This document shows, one piece after another, positions 23,919 to 33,464 of a stretch of 64,000 bases of DNA (positions within the stretch are counted from its first letter, which is position 1; every line of letters starts with the position of its first letter). The notes under the pieces are model-generated. The model did not search any database, was not told where the DNA came from, and was given only the letters and a program-made list of their open reading frames with translations. The stretch lies in the NCBI GenBank assembly GCA_002361955.1, contig DESK01000059.1, forward strand, positions 18,252-82,251, read 5' to 3'. A program made the position numbers and the translations under genes. Source of the stretch: Lachnospiraceae bacterium UBA3316 (GTDB lineage Bacteria > Bacillota > Clostridia > Lachnospirales > Lachnospiraceae).

Positions 23919-25201
23919 GGCAGTTTTGCGATCCCGGCGTCGATCAGTTTCTGAAGGGCCTTCAGGATGCCAAGCTTGGCATGGTACCAGGTAAGTCCTC
24001 CCTGAAAATATACGGCGTAGGGGGGCTTGATGGGGCCGTCGGCAGAAAGCTCGATGGAGGAGCCCTGCACAAAAGCGCCGGCCGCCATGATCACCTCACT
24101 GTCATAGCCGGGCATCGCCCACGGCTCCGGCGTCACATAGCTGTCCACCGGTGCCGCGGCCTGGATCCCCTCGCAGAACGCCACCACTCCCTCGGGAGAT
24201 CCAAAGGTTACGGCCTGTATGATGTCGTGACGGCTCTCGCTGCCGTCCGGCACCACGGGAAAGCCCAGCCTCTCAAAGACATTGGCCGCGAATACTGCCC
24301 CTTTTAACGCTCCCGCCGTCACCGTGGGCGCCAGGAAAAAGCCCTGGTAAAATGACTGCATGACCCCCAGGGAAGCGCCAACCTCCCGTCCCAGGCCGGG
24401 AGAGGTAAGCCGGTAAGCCGCATTTTCAATACACTCCTCCGTGCCCGCGATATAACCGCCGATGGGCGCCAGGCCGCCTCCCGGATTTTTGATCAGAGAA
24501 CCAACCACCATATCGGCTCCCACATCTGAAGGCTCCGTGCGTTCCACAAACTCCCCGTAGCAGTTATCTACCATACAGATGATATCGGGGCGGATTCCCT
24601 TTACGAAGGCGATCGCCTCCCCGATTTTTTCCACTGACAGAGTGGGTCTGGTCTGGTATCCCTTCGAGCGCTGAATGGCCACCAGCTTCGTGGCAGGCGT
24701 GACAGCCTGCCGGATACCTTCCAGGTCAAAGCTTCCGTCTGCAAGGAGATCCACCTGACGGTAGGTGATGCCGTACTCAGCCAGGGAACCCTTTGACGGG
24801 CGGATGCCGATCACCTCCTCCAGGGTATCATAGGGCTTTCCTGAGATAGACAAAAGCTCGTCCCCCGGCCTGAGATTTGACATCAAAGCCAGAGCCAGGG
24901 CATGTGTGCCGCAGGTAATCTGGGGACGCACCAGCGCCGCCTCCGTATGAAAGGCCGCCGCGTAAACCTCCTCCAGCTTATCACGTCCCAAATCATTGTA
25001 GCCGTAGCCGCTGCTGGCATTGAAACACTCGGCGCTTACCTTGCATTTCTGCATGGCCCCGATCACCTTCAGCTGATTGTACTCCGCAGTGGCGTCAATG
25101 GCCTCAAATCTCTCCTTCAGCTCTGATTCAATCCTTTGCCCGTAGTCCAGCACCTCACTGCTGATGCCGAGGCTGCGGTAAACACTCTCCATTGTTTCCA
25201 T
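23915..25201 (-). CDS. Methionine gamma-lyase family PLP enzyme (aluminium-resistance type)
   Basis: A fold-type I PLP enzyme of the group often annotated as aluminium resistance protein. 428 residues. The PLP lysine is likely the one in VAIQRSKGYQTRP, with the DNCYGEF aspartate upstream of SLIKNPGGGLAP. Characterised distant relatives cleave sulfur amino acids, but the substrate of this subgroup is uncertain. It stands two bases behind miaA and is coupled to the flavoprotein gene. Confidence 0.88.
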   Translation of the reverse strand: METMESVYRSLGISSEVLDYGQRIESELKERFEAIDATAEYNQLKVIGAMQKCKVSAECFNASSGYGYNDLGRDKLEEVYAAAFHTEAALVRPQITCGTHALALALMSNLRPGDELLSISGKPYDTLEEVIGIRPSKGSLAEYGITYRQVDLLADGSFDLEGIRQAVTPATKLVAIQRSKGYQTRPTLSVEKIGEAIAFVKGIRPDIICMVDNCYGEFVERTEPSDVGADMVVGSLIKNPGGGLAPIGGYIAGTEECIENAAYRLTSPGLGREVGASLGVMQSFYQGFFLAPTVTAGALKGAVFAANVFERLGFPVVPDGSESRHDIIQAVTFGSPEGVVAFCEGIQAAAPVDSYVTPEPWAMPGYDSEVIMAAGAFVQGSSIELSADGPIKPPYAVYFQGGLTWYHAKLGILKALQKLIDAGIAKLP

Positions 25202-25203
25202 TT

Positions 25204-26160
25204 TTACCTCCCTGGCAGAATCTCTTTTTCTCTCAGAATTTCCGCCATCCTTTCCAGTATTTTCTCATGATCGTAGGCAAAAGCCTCTTTGTCGATCCAG
25301 CAGACCTCCTTCTCCCGCCGGAACCAGGTAAGCTGCCTTTTGGCAAAGTGGCGCGTATCACGTTTAATAATATAGACAGCCTCCTCGAGGGTGCATTCGC
25401 CGTTCAGATAACTCAAAATTTCCTTATAGCCAAGGCCCTGCATGGACACCATCTCCCTGGTGCATCCCCTCTCCCTGAGGGCCTGCACTTCCTCCACCAG
25501 GCCGTTTGCCACCATGATGTCCACCCGCTCATCAATCCTTTGATACAGCCTGTCCCGCCTGTCATTTAAGACAAAGTAGGCAAACTGATAGGGGGAAACC
25601 TTTTGGCGCTCCTTCTCGTTGTGCCTGGAAATAGGTTCCCCGGTCTCTTTATAATATTCCAGCGCCCGGATCACCCGCTTCACATTATTGGCATGGATCT
25701 GTTCTGCCGAAACGGGGTCAACGCTTTTCAGCATCTCATGCAGCGCATCCGCTCCCTTTGTCCTAGCCAGGGCTTCCAGCTCCCTCCGGCAGCTGCCGTC
25801 CCCGCCGTTCTCCGTAAAATCAATATCATAGAGCACTGCCTGGATATAAAAGCCCGTGCCGCCCACTAATACCGGGACGCGCCCCCGGCTGTAAATCTCC
25901 TCCATACAGCGGCGGGCGCATTCCTGAAACCGGACGACGTGAAATTCCTCCTCCGGCTCAAAAACATCCACCAGATGATGGGGTACGCCCTGCATCTCCT
26001 CCGGGCGGATTTTCGCGGAACCGATATCCATATGCTTGTATACCTGCATGGAATCCGCGGAGATAATCTCCCCGCCCACCATCTTTGCCAGACGGATCGA
26101 CAACTCCGTCTTCCCTACAGCCGTAGGGCCTGTCAAAATAATCAATGGTCTTTTCATCAT
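25204..26160 (-). CDS. miaA: tRNA dimethylallyltransferase
   Basis: Adds a dimethylallyl group to A37 of tRNAs reading U-starting codons, making i6A, the substrate of MiaB encoded in the same run. P-loop GPTAVGKTELS is near 10-20, followed by ISADSMQVYKHMDIGSAK and the VGGTGFY motif. The start is taken at ATG 26160, with a second ATG directly after; the frame could begin further upstream but that part overlaps mutL. Confidence 0.95.
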   Translation of the reverse strand: MMKRPLIILTGPTAVGKTELSIRLAKMVGGEIISADSMQVYKHMDIGSAKIRPEEMQGVPHHLVDVFEPEEEFHVVRFQECARRCMEEIYSRGRVPVLVGGTGFYIQAVLYDIDFTENGGDGSCRRELEALARTKGADALHEMLKSVDPVSAEQIHANNVKRVIRALEYYKETGEPISRHNEKERQKVSPYQFAYFVLNDRRDRLYQRIDERVDIMVANGLVEEVQALRERGCTREMVSMQGLGYKEILSYLNGECTLEEAVYIIKRDTRHFAKRQLTWFRREKEVCWIDKEAFAYDHEKILERMAEILREKEILPGR

Positions 26161-26161
26161 G

Positions 26162-28204
26162 TTATACGACTCTCTTAAATTTTTTCTCCAGCTCATACTT
26201 TGTCATGGAGATGATCGTGGGCCTGCCGTGGGGACAGTTGTAGGGATTTTCCAGGGAAAGGAGCTCGTCGATCAGCGCCTCCGCCTCCCTGGCAGACATC
26301 CTGTGCCGCCCCTTCACAGCCGCCTTGCAGGACATAGAGGCGATCCTCTCATGGATGACCTCCGCCTGTATCCGCCCCGTCTGCTCTGCCAGTCCGTCCA
26401 GCATCTCGAGAAACAGCTCCTTCTGGGCAATTCCATAGAGGTTTGCCGGGACGGCGCTGACCGCGTATTCCCGCCCGCCGAAGGGCGCGATCTCAAAGCC
26501 TAGGCTTTGAAACTGCTCCTGATACTGGGACAGGAGGGTCTCCTCCTGCATATTCAGCGTGAGGATCAAAGGCGGCGAAAGCTGCTGGGAGGTAAATTCC
26601 TTCTGCTTCAGGCTTCGCATAGTGCGCTCATAGAGCACCTTCTCGTGGGCGGCATGCTGATCGATAATGTAGAGCTTTTCCCGGAACTCCACCAGCCAGT
26701 AGGTATCAAAGAGCTGGCCGATCAGACGATGCTCCCTGATATGCTCCTTAGACAGAAGCTTTTCTTCAAAAAGATCCATCTGGCGGGCCAAAACACTCTC
26801 CTGTTTCACCCCAGTCTCCCCAGAAGGATCCGTCACTTCCTTCGGGGCTTCTGCCCTTTCTTTTGGATTCTTCGGGGCAGCCTCCTCCGGCGGCAAAGCC
26901 TTCTCCTGCGCAGATGCAGGCACCTCTGCCGACACCGGCGCGAGTGTTCCCGGTTTTTTCTCCGTAAGGTAAGAGCGCATCCTCTCCTCCGGCTTCCGGT
27001 GATCCTCCCGGCTCCTCCCCTCCTTTACAAACTCCTCCACAGGCTTCAGCACAGGCATTTCCAGACTGCCGGTCCGATCCGTCCTGTAAGCTCCCCGTTC
27101 CTCCCGGATCTGCTCCATGCGCTTCTTCTCAAAAGGCTCCGGCACCGAGGAGGGCTGCTTCATAGGGGGAAGATCCCTCTTTTTCTGCTCCTCCACAGCC
27201 ACCACCGGAATCAGCTCCCTGTGAAAGAGCCCCTGCCTTACCGTGTCATGGACCAGCTGGTACATGCCCTGATTGTCGGCAAACCGCAGCTCCATCTTTG
27301 TGGGATGCACGTTGATATCCAGAAGCCCGCCGTCTATAGAAAAATGCAGGGCCGTAAAGGGGTATTTATGCTGCATCAAAAAGGTCTTGTATCCGTCCTC
27401 GATGGCCTTTGAGAGAATCCCGCTGCGGATATACCGCCCGTTGATAAAGTAATTCTCATAATTTCTGTTTCCCCTGGAGATAACGGGTTTCCCGATAAAG
27501 CCGTCGATGGAAATGTCTCCCTCTTTCCTGTGGATCTCCACCAGGTTGGCGGCAATATCCCTGCCGTAGATGCCGTAGATCACATCCTTCAGGTTGCCGT
27601 TTCCCGAAGTATGGAGCTTTGTCTGGTTATTGCTGATAAATTTGAACGCGATTTCCGGATGGGACAGAGCCATACGTTCCATCAGATCGCTGATATAGCC
27701 GGCCTCCGTAGCCGGCGTCTTCAGGAACTTTTTTCTGGCAGGCGTATTGTAAAAAATATTTCTCACAAGAAAGGTGGTTCCCTCCGGCGCGCCGATCTCC
27801 TCTGAGCTCTTTTCTTTTCCACCCTCGATCACATAGCGGACGCCTGTCAGGCTCCCCGCCGTCTTTGTGATAAGCTCCACCTGGCAGACGGCGGCAATGC
27901 TTGAGAGAGCCTCCCCGCGGAATCCCAGGGACGCCACGCTTAAAAGATCCTCCACTTTCTGGATTTTGCTGGTGGCATGGCGCAGAAATGCCAAAGGCAC
28001 CTGAGACGCCCCGATGCCCTCCCCATTATCGGTGATGCGGATCAAGGAAATCCCGCCCTCCTTGATCTCCACAGTGACGGCGTTTGCCCCTGCGTCTATG
28101 GCGTTTTCTACCAGTTCCTTGGCGATGGAGGAAGGACGCTCAATCACTTCCCCCGCCGCAATCTTATCAATCGTATTCTGATCTAATACCGCAATCTGTT
28201 TCAT
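26162..28204 (-). CDS. mutL: DNA mismatch repair protein MutL (endonuclease type)
   Basis: Links MutS mismatch recognition to strand removal. The N-terminal GHKL ATPase has ELVENAIDAGA, DNGEGI and GFRGEALSSI. A low-complexity linker (about 340-470) follows. The C-terminal dimerisation domain carries DQHAAHEKVLYE, matching the DQHA-x2-E-x4-E metal motif of nicking MutL proteins, plus SCKAAVKG and CPHGRPT. This fits a genome without MutH. Start ATG 28204 matches the usual N-terminus (KQIAVLDQ); a GTG at 28219 would overlap mutS. Confidence 0.96.
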   Translation of the reverse strand: MKQIAVLDQNTIDKIAAGEVIERPSSIAKELVENAIDAGANAVTVEIKEGGISLIRITDNGEGIGASQVPLAFLRHATSKIQKVEDLLSVASLGFRGEALSSIAAVCQVELITKTAGSLTGVRYVIEGGKEKSSEEIGAPEGTTFLVRNIFYNTPARKKFLKTPATEAGYISDLMERMALSHPEIAFKFISNNQTKLHTSGNGNLKDVIYGIYGRDIAANLVEIHRKEGDISIDGFIGKPVISRGNRNYENYFINGRYIRSGILSKAIEDGYKTFLMQHKYPFTALHFSIDGGLLDINVHPTKMELRFADNQGMYQLVHDTVRQGLFHRELIPVVAVEEQKKRDLPPMKQPSSVPEPFEKKRMEQIREERGAYRTDRTGSLEMPVLKPVEEFVKEGRSREDHRKPEERMRSYLTEKKPGTLAPVSAEVPASAQEKALPPEEAAPKNPKERAEAPKEVTDPSGETGVKQESVLARQMDLFEEKLLSKEHIREHRLIGQLFDTYWLVEFREKLYIIDQHAAHEKVLYERTMRSLKQKEFTSQQLSPPLILTLNMQEETLLSQYQEQFQSLGFEIAPFGGREYAVSAVPANLYGIAQKELFLEMLDGLAEQTGRIQAEVIHERIASMSCKAAVKGRHRMSAREAEALIDELLSLENPYNCPHGRPTIISMTKYELEKKFKRVV

Positions 28205-28212
28205 TCTGGAAA

Positions 28213-30876
28213 TCACCACCTGTTTTTCAGCTTCTGCTGCAGCCTGTAAAGTGTATTCAGCGCGTCGATAGGCGTCAGATGCCCCACATCGATCTCGCCA
28301 AGCTCCTTTAAGATATCCTCCTCACGCACCGTCTCAAAGAGCGACATCTGTTCCACATCCACCTGGTCGTACTTCTTGACTTTTTTTGCCTTTTTCCTGG
28401 CGCCTGTGTCTGCCTTGATTTCACTGACCTTCTCCGTAATATCCGCGTTGCTCAGCTCCTCCGCCAGCTCCTTGGCCCTCTCGATCACCGAATCAGGCAC
28501 GCCGGCCAGCTTTGCCACCTGGATCCCGTAGCTCTTATCGGCACCTCCCTTTACGATCTTCCGGAGGAACACAATATCATCGCCCTTTTCCTTCACCGCG
28601 ATGCAATAATTGTTCACAGAGCTGATCTTTCCTTCCAGCTCCGTCAGCTCATGGTAGTGTGTGGCAAACAGGGTCTTCGCCCCCAGAAGCTTTGGATTGC
28701 TGATATGCTCCACCACGGCCCAGGCAATACTCAGCCCGTCAAACGTACTTGTGCCTCTGCCAATCTCGTCTAGGATCAGCAGGCTGTCCCTGGTGGCATT
28801 GCGCAGAATGTTGGCCACTTCCGTCATCTCCACCATAAACGTGCTCTGGCCGGAAGCCAGGTCGTCGGAAGCCCCCACACGCGTAAAGATGCGGTCCACG
28901 ATACCGATCTTTGCGGCGTCCGCAGGAACAAAGCTTCCCAGCTGCGCCATCAGCACGATCAGCGCCGTCTGGCGCATATAGGTGGATTTTCCCGCCATGT
29001 TGGGCCCGGTAATAATGGACACCCGGCTGTTCCCGTTGTCCAGATACGTGTCGTTGGAAATAAACATATCGTTGCTTATCATCTTCTCCACTACGGGATG
29101 ACGCCCGCCCTTGATGTCGATGACGCCCTTTTCGTTGATCTTCGGCCGCACATAATGATTGTGCTCTGCCACCACGGACAGGGAGGCGAACACGTCCGTC
29201 TGGGCAATGGCCCTGGCCGTCTGCTGGATACGGACCACCTGATCCGCAATCTGGTCGCGGACGCCGCAGAAAAGCTCATATTCCAGGACAGACAGACGGT
29301 CTTCCGCCCCCAGAATCATATCCTCCAGCTCTTTCAGCTCCGGCGTGATGTAGCGCTCGGCGTTTGTCAGCGTCTGTTTTCTCGTATAGCGCTCAGGCAC
29401 CAGGTCCTTGAAGGAGTTTGTCACCTCCAGATAATAGCCGAATACCTTGTTAAACTTTATTTTCAGGTTTTTGATTCCTGTAGACTCCCGCTCCTTCGCC
29501 TCCAGCTCGGCCAGCCAGGTTTTTCCCTCCGTCTTGGAGCTGCGGAGCTTGTCGATCTCCTCATGATAGCCGTTCTTTATGATACCGCCCTCCCGCACCA
29601 TAATCGGCGGCTCATCCACAATCGAGTCCTCCACCAGCCTGCAGAGATCCTCCAGCGGGTCAAGCTCCTTCTCGATCTCCTTTAGAAGCTCAGACTGAAA
29701 CCCTTTCAATATGTACTTGATATGGGGAAGCATCGACAGGGAGCTTTTAAAAGCGATGAGATCCCTGGGATTGGCCGACTTGTAGCTGATCCTGCCGATC
29801 AGGCGCTCCAGGTCATAGACGGGATTCAGATACTCCCGTATCTCCTCCCTGGAAATGGCATTTTCGTTCAGCTCCTGGATTGCGTCCAGACGGCGGTTGA
29901 TCTCCTTCTTTTCAATCAACGGCTGTTCAATAAAGCTCCTTAACATCCTGGCTCCCATGGCCGTCTTTGTCTTATCCAGCACCCACATCAGGGAACCCCT
30001 CTTCTGCTTTTCCCGGAGAGTCTCGCACAGCTCCAGATTCCGTCTGGTGGAGCTGTCGATAATCATATATTTCCCCGTCACATAGGGTACAAGCCTGGTC
30101 AGGTTCGCCAGAGAGCTTTTCTGGGTCTCCATCAGGTAACGGAGCAGGGCTCCCGAGGCGATCACACCGCAGTCATAGTCCGACAGGCCCAGGCCCTCCA
30201 GGGATTTCACCTGAAAATGCTCCATCAGCGTCTGCCTGCACAGATCATCGTCAAAATACCAGTCCTCCAGGGAATAGACGCTGATCCCCATCCTGGACTT
30301 CAGATCCTCCATATCCATCCCGCTCACATAGAAAGATTCATTGCAGATAATCTCCGCCGGGACGAATTTTGTGATCTCATCCATCAGCTTTCTGGCTCCG
30401 TCCAGCTCAGTCATAAAATAATCTCCGGTAGTAATATCGGAGATGGACACGCCGTATCGATCCGCCGTGTATACAATACACATAATATAATTGTTTTTCG
30501 TCTCATCCAGAGCCTGGATATTCATGTTCGTTCCCGGCGTAACGATACGGATCACGTCCCGCTTCACGATGCCCTTCGCCTGCTTCGGATCTTCCAGCTG
30601 TTCGCAGATCGCCACCTTATATCCTTTGCCCACCAGCCGGTTCAGATAACCATCCACCGCATGATAGGGAATCCCGCACATAGGCGCCCTCTCGGGAAGG
30701 CCGCAGTCCTTTCCCGTCAAAGTGATCTCAAGCTCTCTGGATGCCGTAATTGCATCCTCAAAAAACATCTCATAGAAATCTCCCAGCCGGTAAAAAAGGA
30801 TGCAGTCCTGATACTGCTCCTTTGTCTTTACATATTGCTGCATCATCGGCGTCAAACGCGCTGTGTCAATGTTCAT
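28213..30876 (-). CDS. mutS: DNA mismatch repair protein MutS
   Basis: Recognises base mismatches and small loops. 887 residues, normal length. The mismatch-wedging Phe-x-Glu occurs in GDFYEMF near 32-38. The ATPase domain shows Walker A GPNMAGKST, the Walker B region LLILDEIGRGTSTFDG and THYHEL. Start ATG 30876 lies five bases behind GAGG. The stop overlaps the possible upstream mutL start, so MutS and MutL are probably made together. Confidence 0.97.
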   Translation of the reverse strand: MNIDTARLTPMMQQYVKTKEQYQDCILFYRLGDFYEMFFEDAITASRELEITLTGKDCGLPERAPMCGIPYHAVDGYLNRLVGKGYKVAICEQLEDPKQAKGIVKRDVIRIVTPGTNMNIQALDETKNNYIMCIVYTADRYGVSISDITTGDYFMTELDGARKLMDEITKFVPAEIICNESFYVSGMDMEDLKSRMGISVYSLEDWYFDDDLCRQTLMEHFQVKSLEGLGLSDYDCGVIASGALLRYLMETQKSSLANLTRLVPYVTGKYMIIDSSTRRNLELCETLREKQKRGSLMWVLDKTKTAMGARMLRSFIEQPLIEKKEINRRLDAIQELNENAISREEIREYLNPVYDLERLIGRISYKSANPRDLIAFKSSLSMLPHIKYILKGFQSELLKEIEKELDPLEDLCRLVEDSIVDEPPIMVREGGIIKNGYHEEIDKLRSSKTEGKTWLAELEAKERESTGIKNLKIKFNKVFGYYLEVTNSFKDLVPERYTRKQTLTNAERYITPELKELEDMILGAEDRLSVLEYELFCGVRDQIADQVVRIQQTARAIAQTDVFASLSVVAEHNHYVRPKINEKGVIDIKGGRHPVVEKMISNDMFISNDTYLDNGNSRVSIITGPNMAGKSTYMRQTALIVLMAQLGSFVPADAAKIGIVDRIFTRVGASDDLASGQSTFMVEMTEVANILRNATRDSLLILDEIGRGTSTFDGLSIAWAVVEHISNPKLLGAKTLFATHYHELTELEGKISSVNNYCIAVKEKGDDIVFLRKIVKGGADKSYGIQVAKLAGVPDSVIERAKELAEELSNADITEKVSEIKADTGARKKAKKVKKYDQVDVEQMSLFETVREEDILKELGEIDVGHLTPIDALNTLYRLQQKLKNRW

Positions 30877-30893
30877 GTTTACCTCACTTCAAA

Positions 30894-32345
30894 CTAATTT
30901 CCTTCTAATTCTCCAAGATAATAAAAGCCCTTGCTCTCGGTCAGCGTCACATTCACGATCTTTCCGATCAGCTCCTCTGTGCCCGGAAAGTGTACCAGCA
31001 GATTGTTCCCCAGGCGCCCTGTCACAAGGTCTGGATCCTGCTCGTTGATCTGTTCCACCAGGACAGGCACTGTCTGTCCCTCAAAACGGCTGCTGGTTTC
31101 CTTTGAAATGGCCTGGACCTCCTTTAAAAGCCTGTCAAACCGTTCCTTCACCACATCCTCCGGCACCTGGTTTTCCATGGCTGCCGCCGGAGTTCCCGTT
31201 CTCTTGGAATAGATGAATGTAAACGCGCTGTCGTAGCGCACCTTCCGCACCACATCAAGCGTCTCCTGAAAATCTTCCTCCGTCTCCCCCGGAAATCCCA
31301 CGATAATATCCGTCGTCAGGGAAATGTCGGGTATAGCCTCCCGGAGTTTTTCCACCAGGCGCAGATACTGCTCCTTTGTGTAACGGCGGTTCATGATCTT
31401 CAGGAGGCGGCTGCTCCCGGACTGCAGCGGAAGGTGCATATGATGGCAGACCTTGGGAAGCTCCTTCATGGCCTGGATCAGCTCGTCCGACAGATCCTTG
31501 GGATGGGAAGTCATAAAACGGATGCGCTGGATGCCGTCAATCTTTGCCGCCTCCCGCAGAAGCTCCGCAAAGGTGACGGGCATTTCCAGATTTTTTCCGT
31601 AGGAGTTTACATTCTGTCCAAGAAGCATGATCTCCACCACGCCGTCCGCCGCCAGTTTCTCAATCTCCCGCAGGATATCCTGAGGCTTGCGGCTTCTCTC
31701 CCTCCCCCTCACATAGGGGACAATGCAGTAGCTGCAAAAATTGTTGCAGCCAAACATGATGTTAACCCCCGATTTAAAGAAGTATTTTCTCTCCGCCGGA
31801 AGATCCTCCACAATCTTGTCCGTATCCTTCCAGATATCGATGACCATCTCCTCAGACTCCAGGCTGCAAAAGAGAAGCTCTGCGAATTTATAAATATTGT
31901 GAGTGCCAAAGATCAGATTGACAAAGCGGTAGCTCTTTTTCAGCTTTTCCACCACCGAGGGCTCCTGCATCATGCAGCCGCAGAGAGCGATCCGCATACC
32001 CGGATTTTTCTTTTTCAGGCTGTGAAGAAACCCAAGTCTTCCGTAAACCTTCTGGTTCGCGTTATCCCGGACTGTGCAGGTATTGTAGATCACAAAATCC
32101 GCGTGTTCGTCGGAGACGGTCTCATAGCCCACCTCCTCCAAAATACCTGTCAGCTTCTCGCTGTCCCTTGCATTCATCTGACAGCCCATGTTGACTACAC
32201 AGGCCTGGGGACGGCGGCCATGTTCCTTTGCGAAAGCATCCGTCCACTCCCTGCATTTTGCCATAAAATAATACTGCCTTTCAGGCTCTGCCAACGGAGG
32301 CTCCTGGGCGGTATCGATTTTTGTAATATCTATTTCATTATACAT
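30894..32345 (-). CDS. miaB: tRNA-2-methylthio-N6-dimethylallyladenosine synthase
   Basis: Radical-SAM methylthiotransferase that converts i6A37 to ms2i6A37 in tRNA. 483 residues in the order UPF0004 domain (MGCQMNARDSE), radical SAM core with CNNFCSYC (CxxxCxxC) and a C-terminal TRAM domain (about 415-480). The substrate comes from MiaA in the same run. Transcription probably begins at the promoter in the repeat-flanked gap directly upstream; the Shine-Dalgarno site is weak and distant. Confidence 0.95.
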   Translation of the reverse strand: MYNEIDITKIDTAQEPPLAEPERQYYFMAKCREWTDAFAKEHGRRPQACVVNMGCQMNARDSEKLTGILEEVGYETVSDEHADFVIYNTCTVRDNANQKVYGRLGFLHSLKKKNPGMRIALCGCMMQEPSVVEKLKKSYRFVNLIFGTHNIYKFAELLFCSLESEEMVIDIWKDTDKIVEDLPAERKYFFKSGVNIMFGCNNFCSYCIVPYVRGRERSRKPQDILREIEKLAADGVVEIMLLGQNVNSYGKNLEMPVTFAELLREAAKIDGIQRIRFMTSHPKDLSDELIQAMKELPKVCHHMHLPLQSGSSRLLKIMNRRYTKEQYLRLVEKLREAIPDISLTTDIIVGFPGETEEDFQETLDVVRKVRYDSAFTFIYSKRTGTPAAAMENQVPEDVVKERFDRLLKEVQAISKETSSRFEGQTVPVLVEQINEQDPDLVTGRLGNNLLVHFPGTEELIGKIVNVTLTESKGFYYLGELEGN

Positions 32346-32387
32346 TTTTCTATCTTTTATCCCTTTCTGGCATACTCATTTTGCTGG

Positions 32388-32458
32388 CTGCGCGGTAACC
32401 ACTATCCCCATTATACACAAAATAAAGCAGTTTGCAATGAAAAAAGGTTACCGCGCAG
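32388..32458. repeat. 13-bp inverted repeats enclosing the miaB promoter
   Basis: CTGCGCGGTAACC (32388-32400) and GGTTACCGCGCAG (32446-32458) are perfect inverted copies separated by 45 bp. The -35 and -10 boxes of the miaB promoter lie entirely inside. Relative to the predicted start point the arms sit at about +4 to +16 and -43 to -55, a layout that suits paired operators; an invertible promoter is the alternative. Confidence 0.7.
32410..32437 (-). promoter_or_regulatory. Predicted promoter of miaB-mutS-mutL-miaA
   Basis: Minus strand -35 TTGCAA (32437-32432), 16-bp spacer, -10 TATAAT (32415-32410). The predicted start near 32403 gives a leader of about 58 nt. Confidence 0.7.
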
Positions 32459-32467
32459 ACCTGCCTG

Positions 32468-32509
32468 AACGGTTAGTTACTGTGCACAAAGTGAACAGTA
32501 CCAACGGTT
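32468..32509 (-). terminator. Long imperfect hairpin after the M14 peptidase gene
   Basis: Centred on ACTGTGCAC-AAA-GTGAACAGT, the two sides pair imperfectly for about 18 bp starting just past the M14 stop codon. No T-run follows directly (the nearest T-run lies about 25 nt on), so terminator function is uncertain; an operator is possible. Confidence 0.35.
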
Positions 32510-32513
32510 ACGC

Positions 32514-33410
32514 TCAGACTCCATATTTTAAAAAGCACAGGGGAAGCCAGCGAATCTCCCGATAAACCTCCTTCTGATATGCCAAATCCATCGGAAATCC
32601 TGCCTCATCCGCCACCGTCTCCACTGTGACAGCAGGCCGTCCATACCTTTCCGAATAATAGTTGACGGAGTTTCCGCCGTCAAACGTTGTCTCCCTCTCC
32701 TCCCTAGGGCTGCCAAGCCGATAGCCGGAGAGCTTCTGCATGCGCTTCGCCAGACGCTTTCCCCTGCGGTTGTACCTCCAGGTCATAGCCCTGCGATAAT
32801 AGTACAAAACCTTCCCTCTGGAGTGGACGTCAAGATACCCCACCGATTCCGGGAACTCCGCAAATGCCCGTATCAAAGCCCTGGTTTCCGGCTCACTGGC
32901 AGCCTCCTCCATCCCCTCCCTTGGCAGGAAGGAAGCACAGGGGAAATTTCTGTTGATATCCACGCCTCGTCCATTCCCTTTCCACTCCTTCCAGGGAATG
33001 CCCTGGTTTCCGGCCTTTTCCCGGAGAGCCGCGTTTTGCAGTATCCCCCCGTCTCCCAGGGCGATCTCATAGCCGTCCGGATTCATAAGGGGCAGAAAAT
33101 AAATGCTGTATTCCCGCAGAAGCTTCTTTCCCGGCTCAAACAGGGGATCGCTGTATTCATTCTCCCGGATCAGCGCGTACGTCTCAATCATCTGAAGTAT
33201 CGCTGCTGTGTTGGCGCTCTCCCTTCCATGGATTCCCGCGCTCACCAGCAGGCACTTTGGGGAATCCCCCAGAAGGACTCCCGGGATTTCCCTGTCATCC
33301 GCGCTTTCTCCCGCAGGCCGATAGGACAGGTGCGCCGGATACCTGTGCGACATCTCCTTCAGTTTTTCTGTGATCTCCTCCGCCGTATACCTTCTATCCA
33401 GTTCTACCAT
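32514..33410 (-). CDS. M14-family zinc carboxypeptidase
   Basis: 298 residues. Zinc ligands H61 and E64 are in HGRESANT, the substrate-binding DINRNFP lies near 153-159, a third zinc histidine is in DVHSRGK, and the catalytic glutamate is in TVETV close to the C-terminus. No signal peptide is seen, so a cytoplasmic location is likely unless exported otherwise. Related enzymes trim peptides or gamma-D-glutamyl-DAP stems; the substrate here is unknown. Confidence 0.88.
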   Translation of the reverse strand: MVELDRRYTAEEITEKLKEMSHRYPAHLSYRPAGESADDREIPGVLLGDSPKCLLVSAGIHGRESANTAAILQMIETYALIRENEYSDPLFEPGKKLLREYSIYFLPLMNPDGYEIALGDGGILQNAALREKAGNQGIPWKEWKGNGRGVDINRNFPCASFLPREGMEEAASEPETRALIRAFAEFPESVGYLDVHSRGKVLYYYRRAMTWRYNRRGKRLAKRMQKLSGYRLGSPREERETTFDGGNSVNYYSERYGRPAVTVETVADEAGFPMDLAYQKEVYREIRWLPLCFLKYGV

Positions 33411-33464
33411 CCGATCTCTTCCCGTCTCCCTCTTTCTTTATCATATGGAAAGAAGCAAAGAAGG

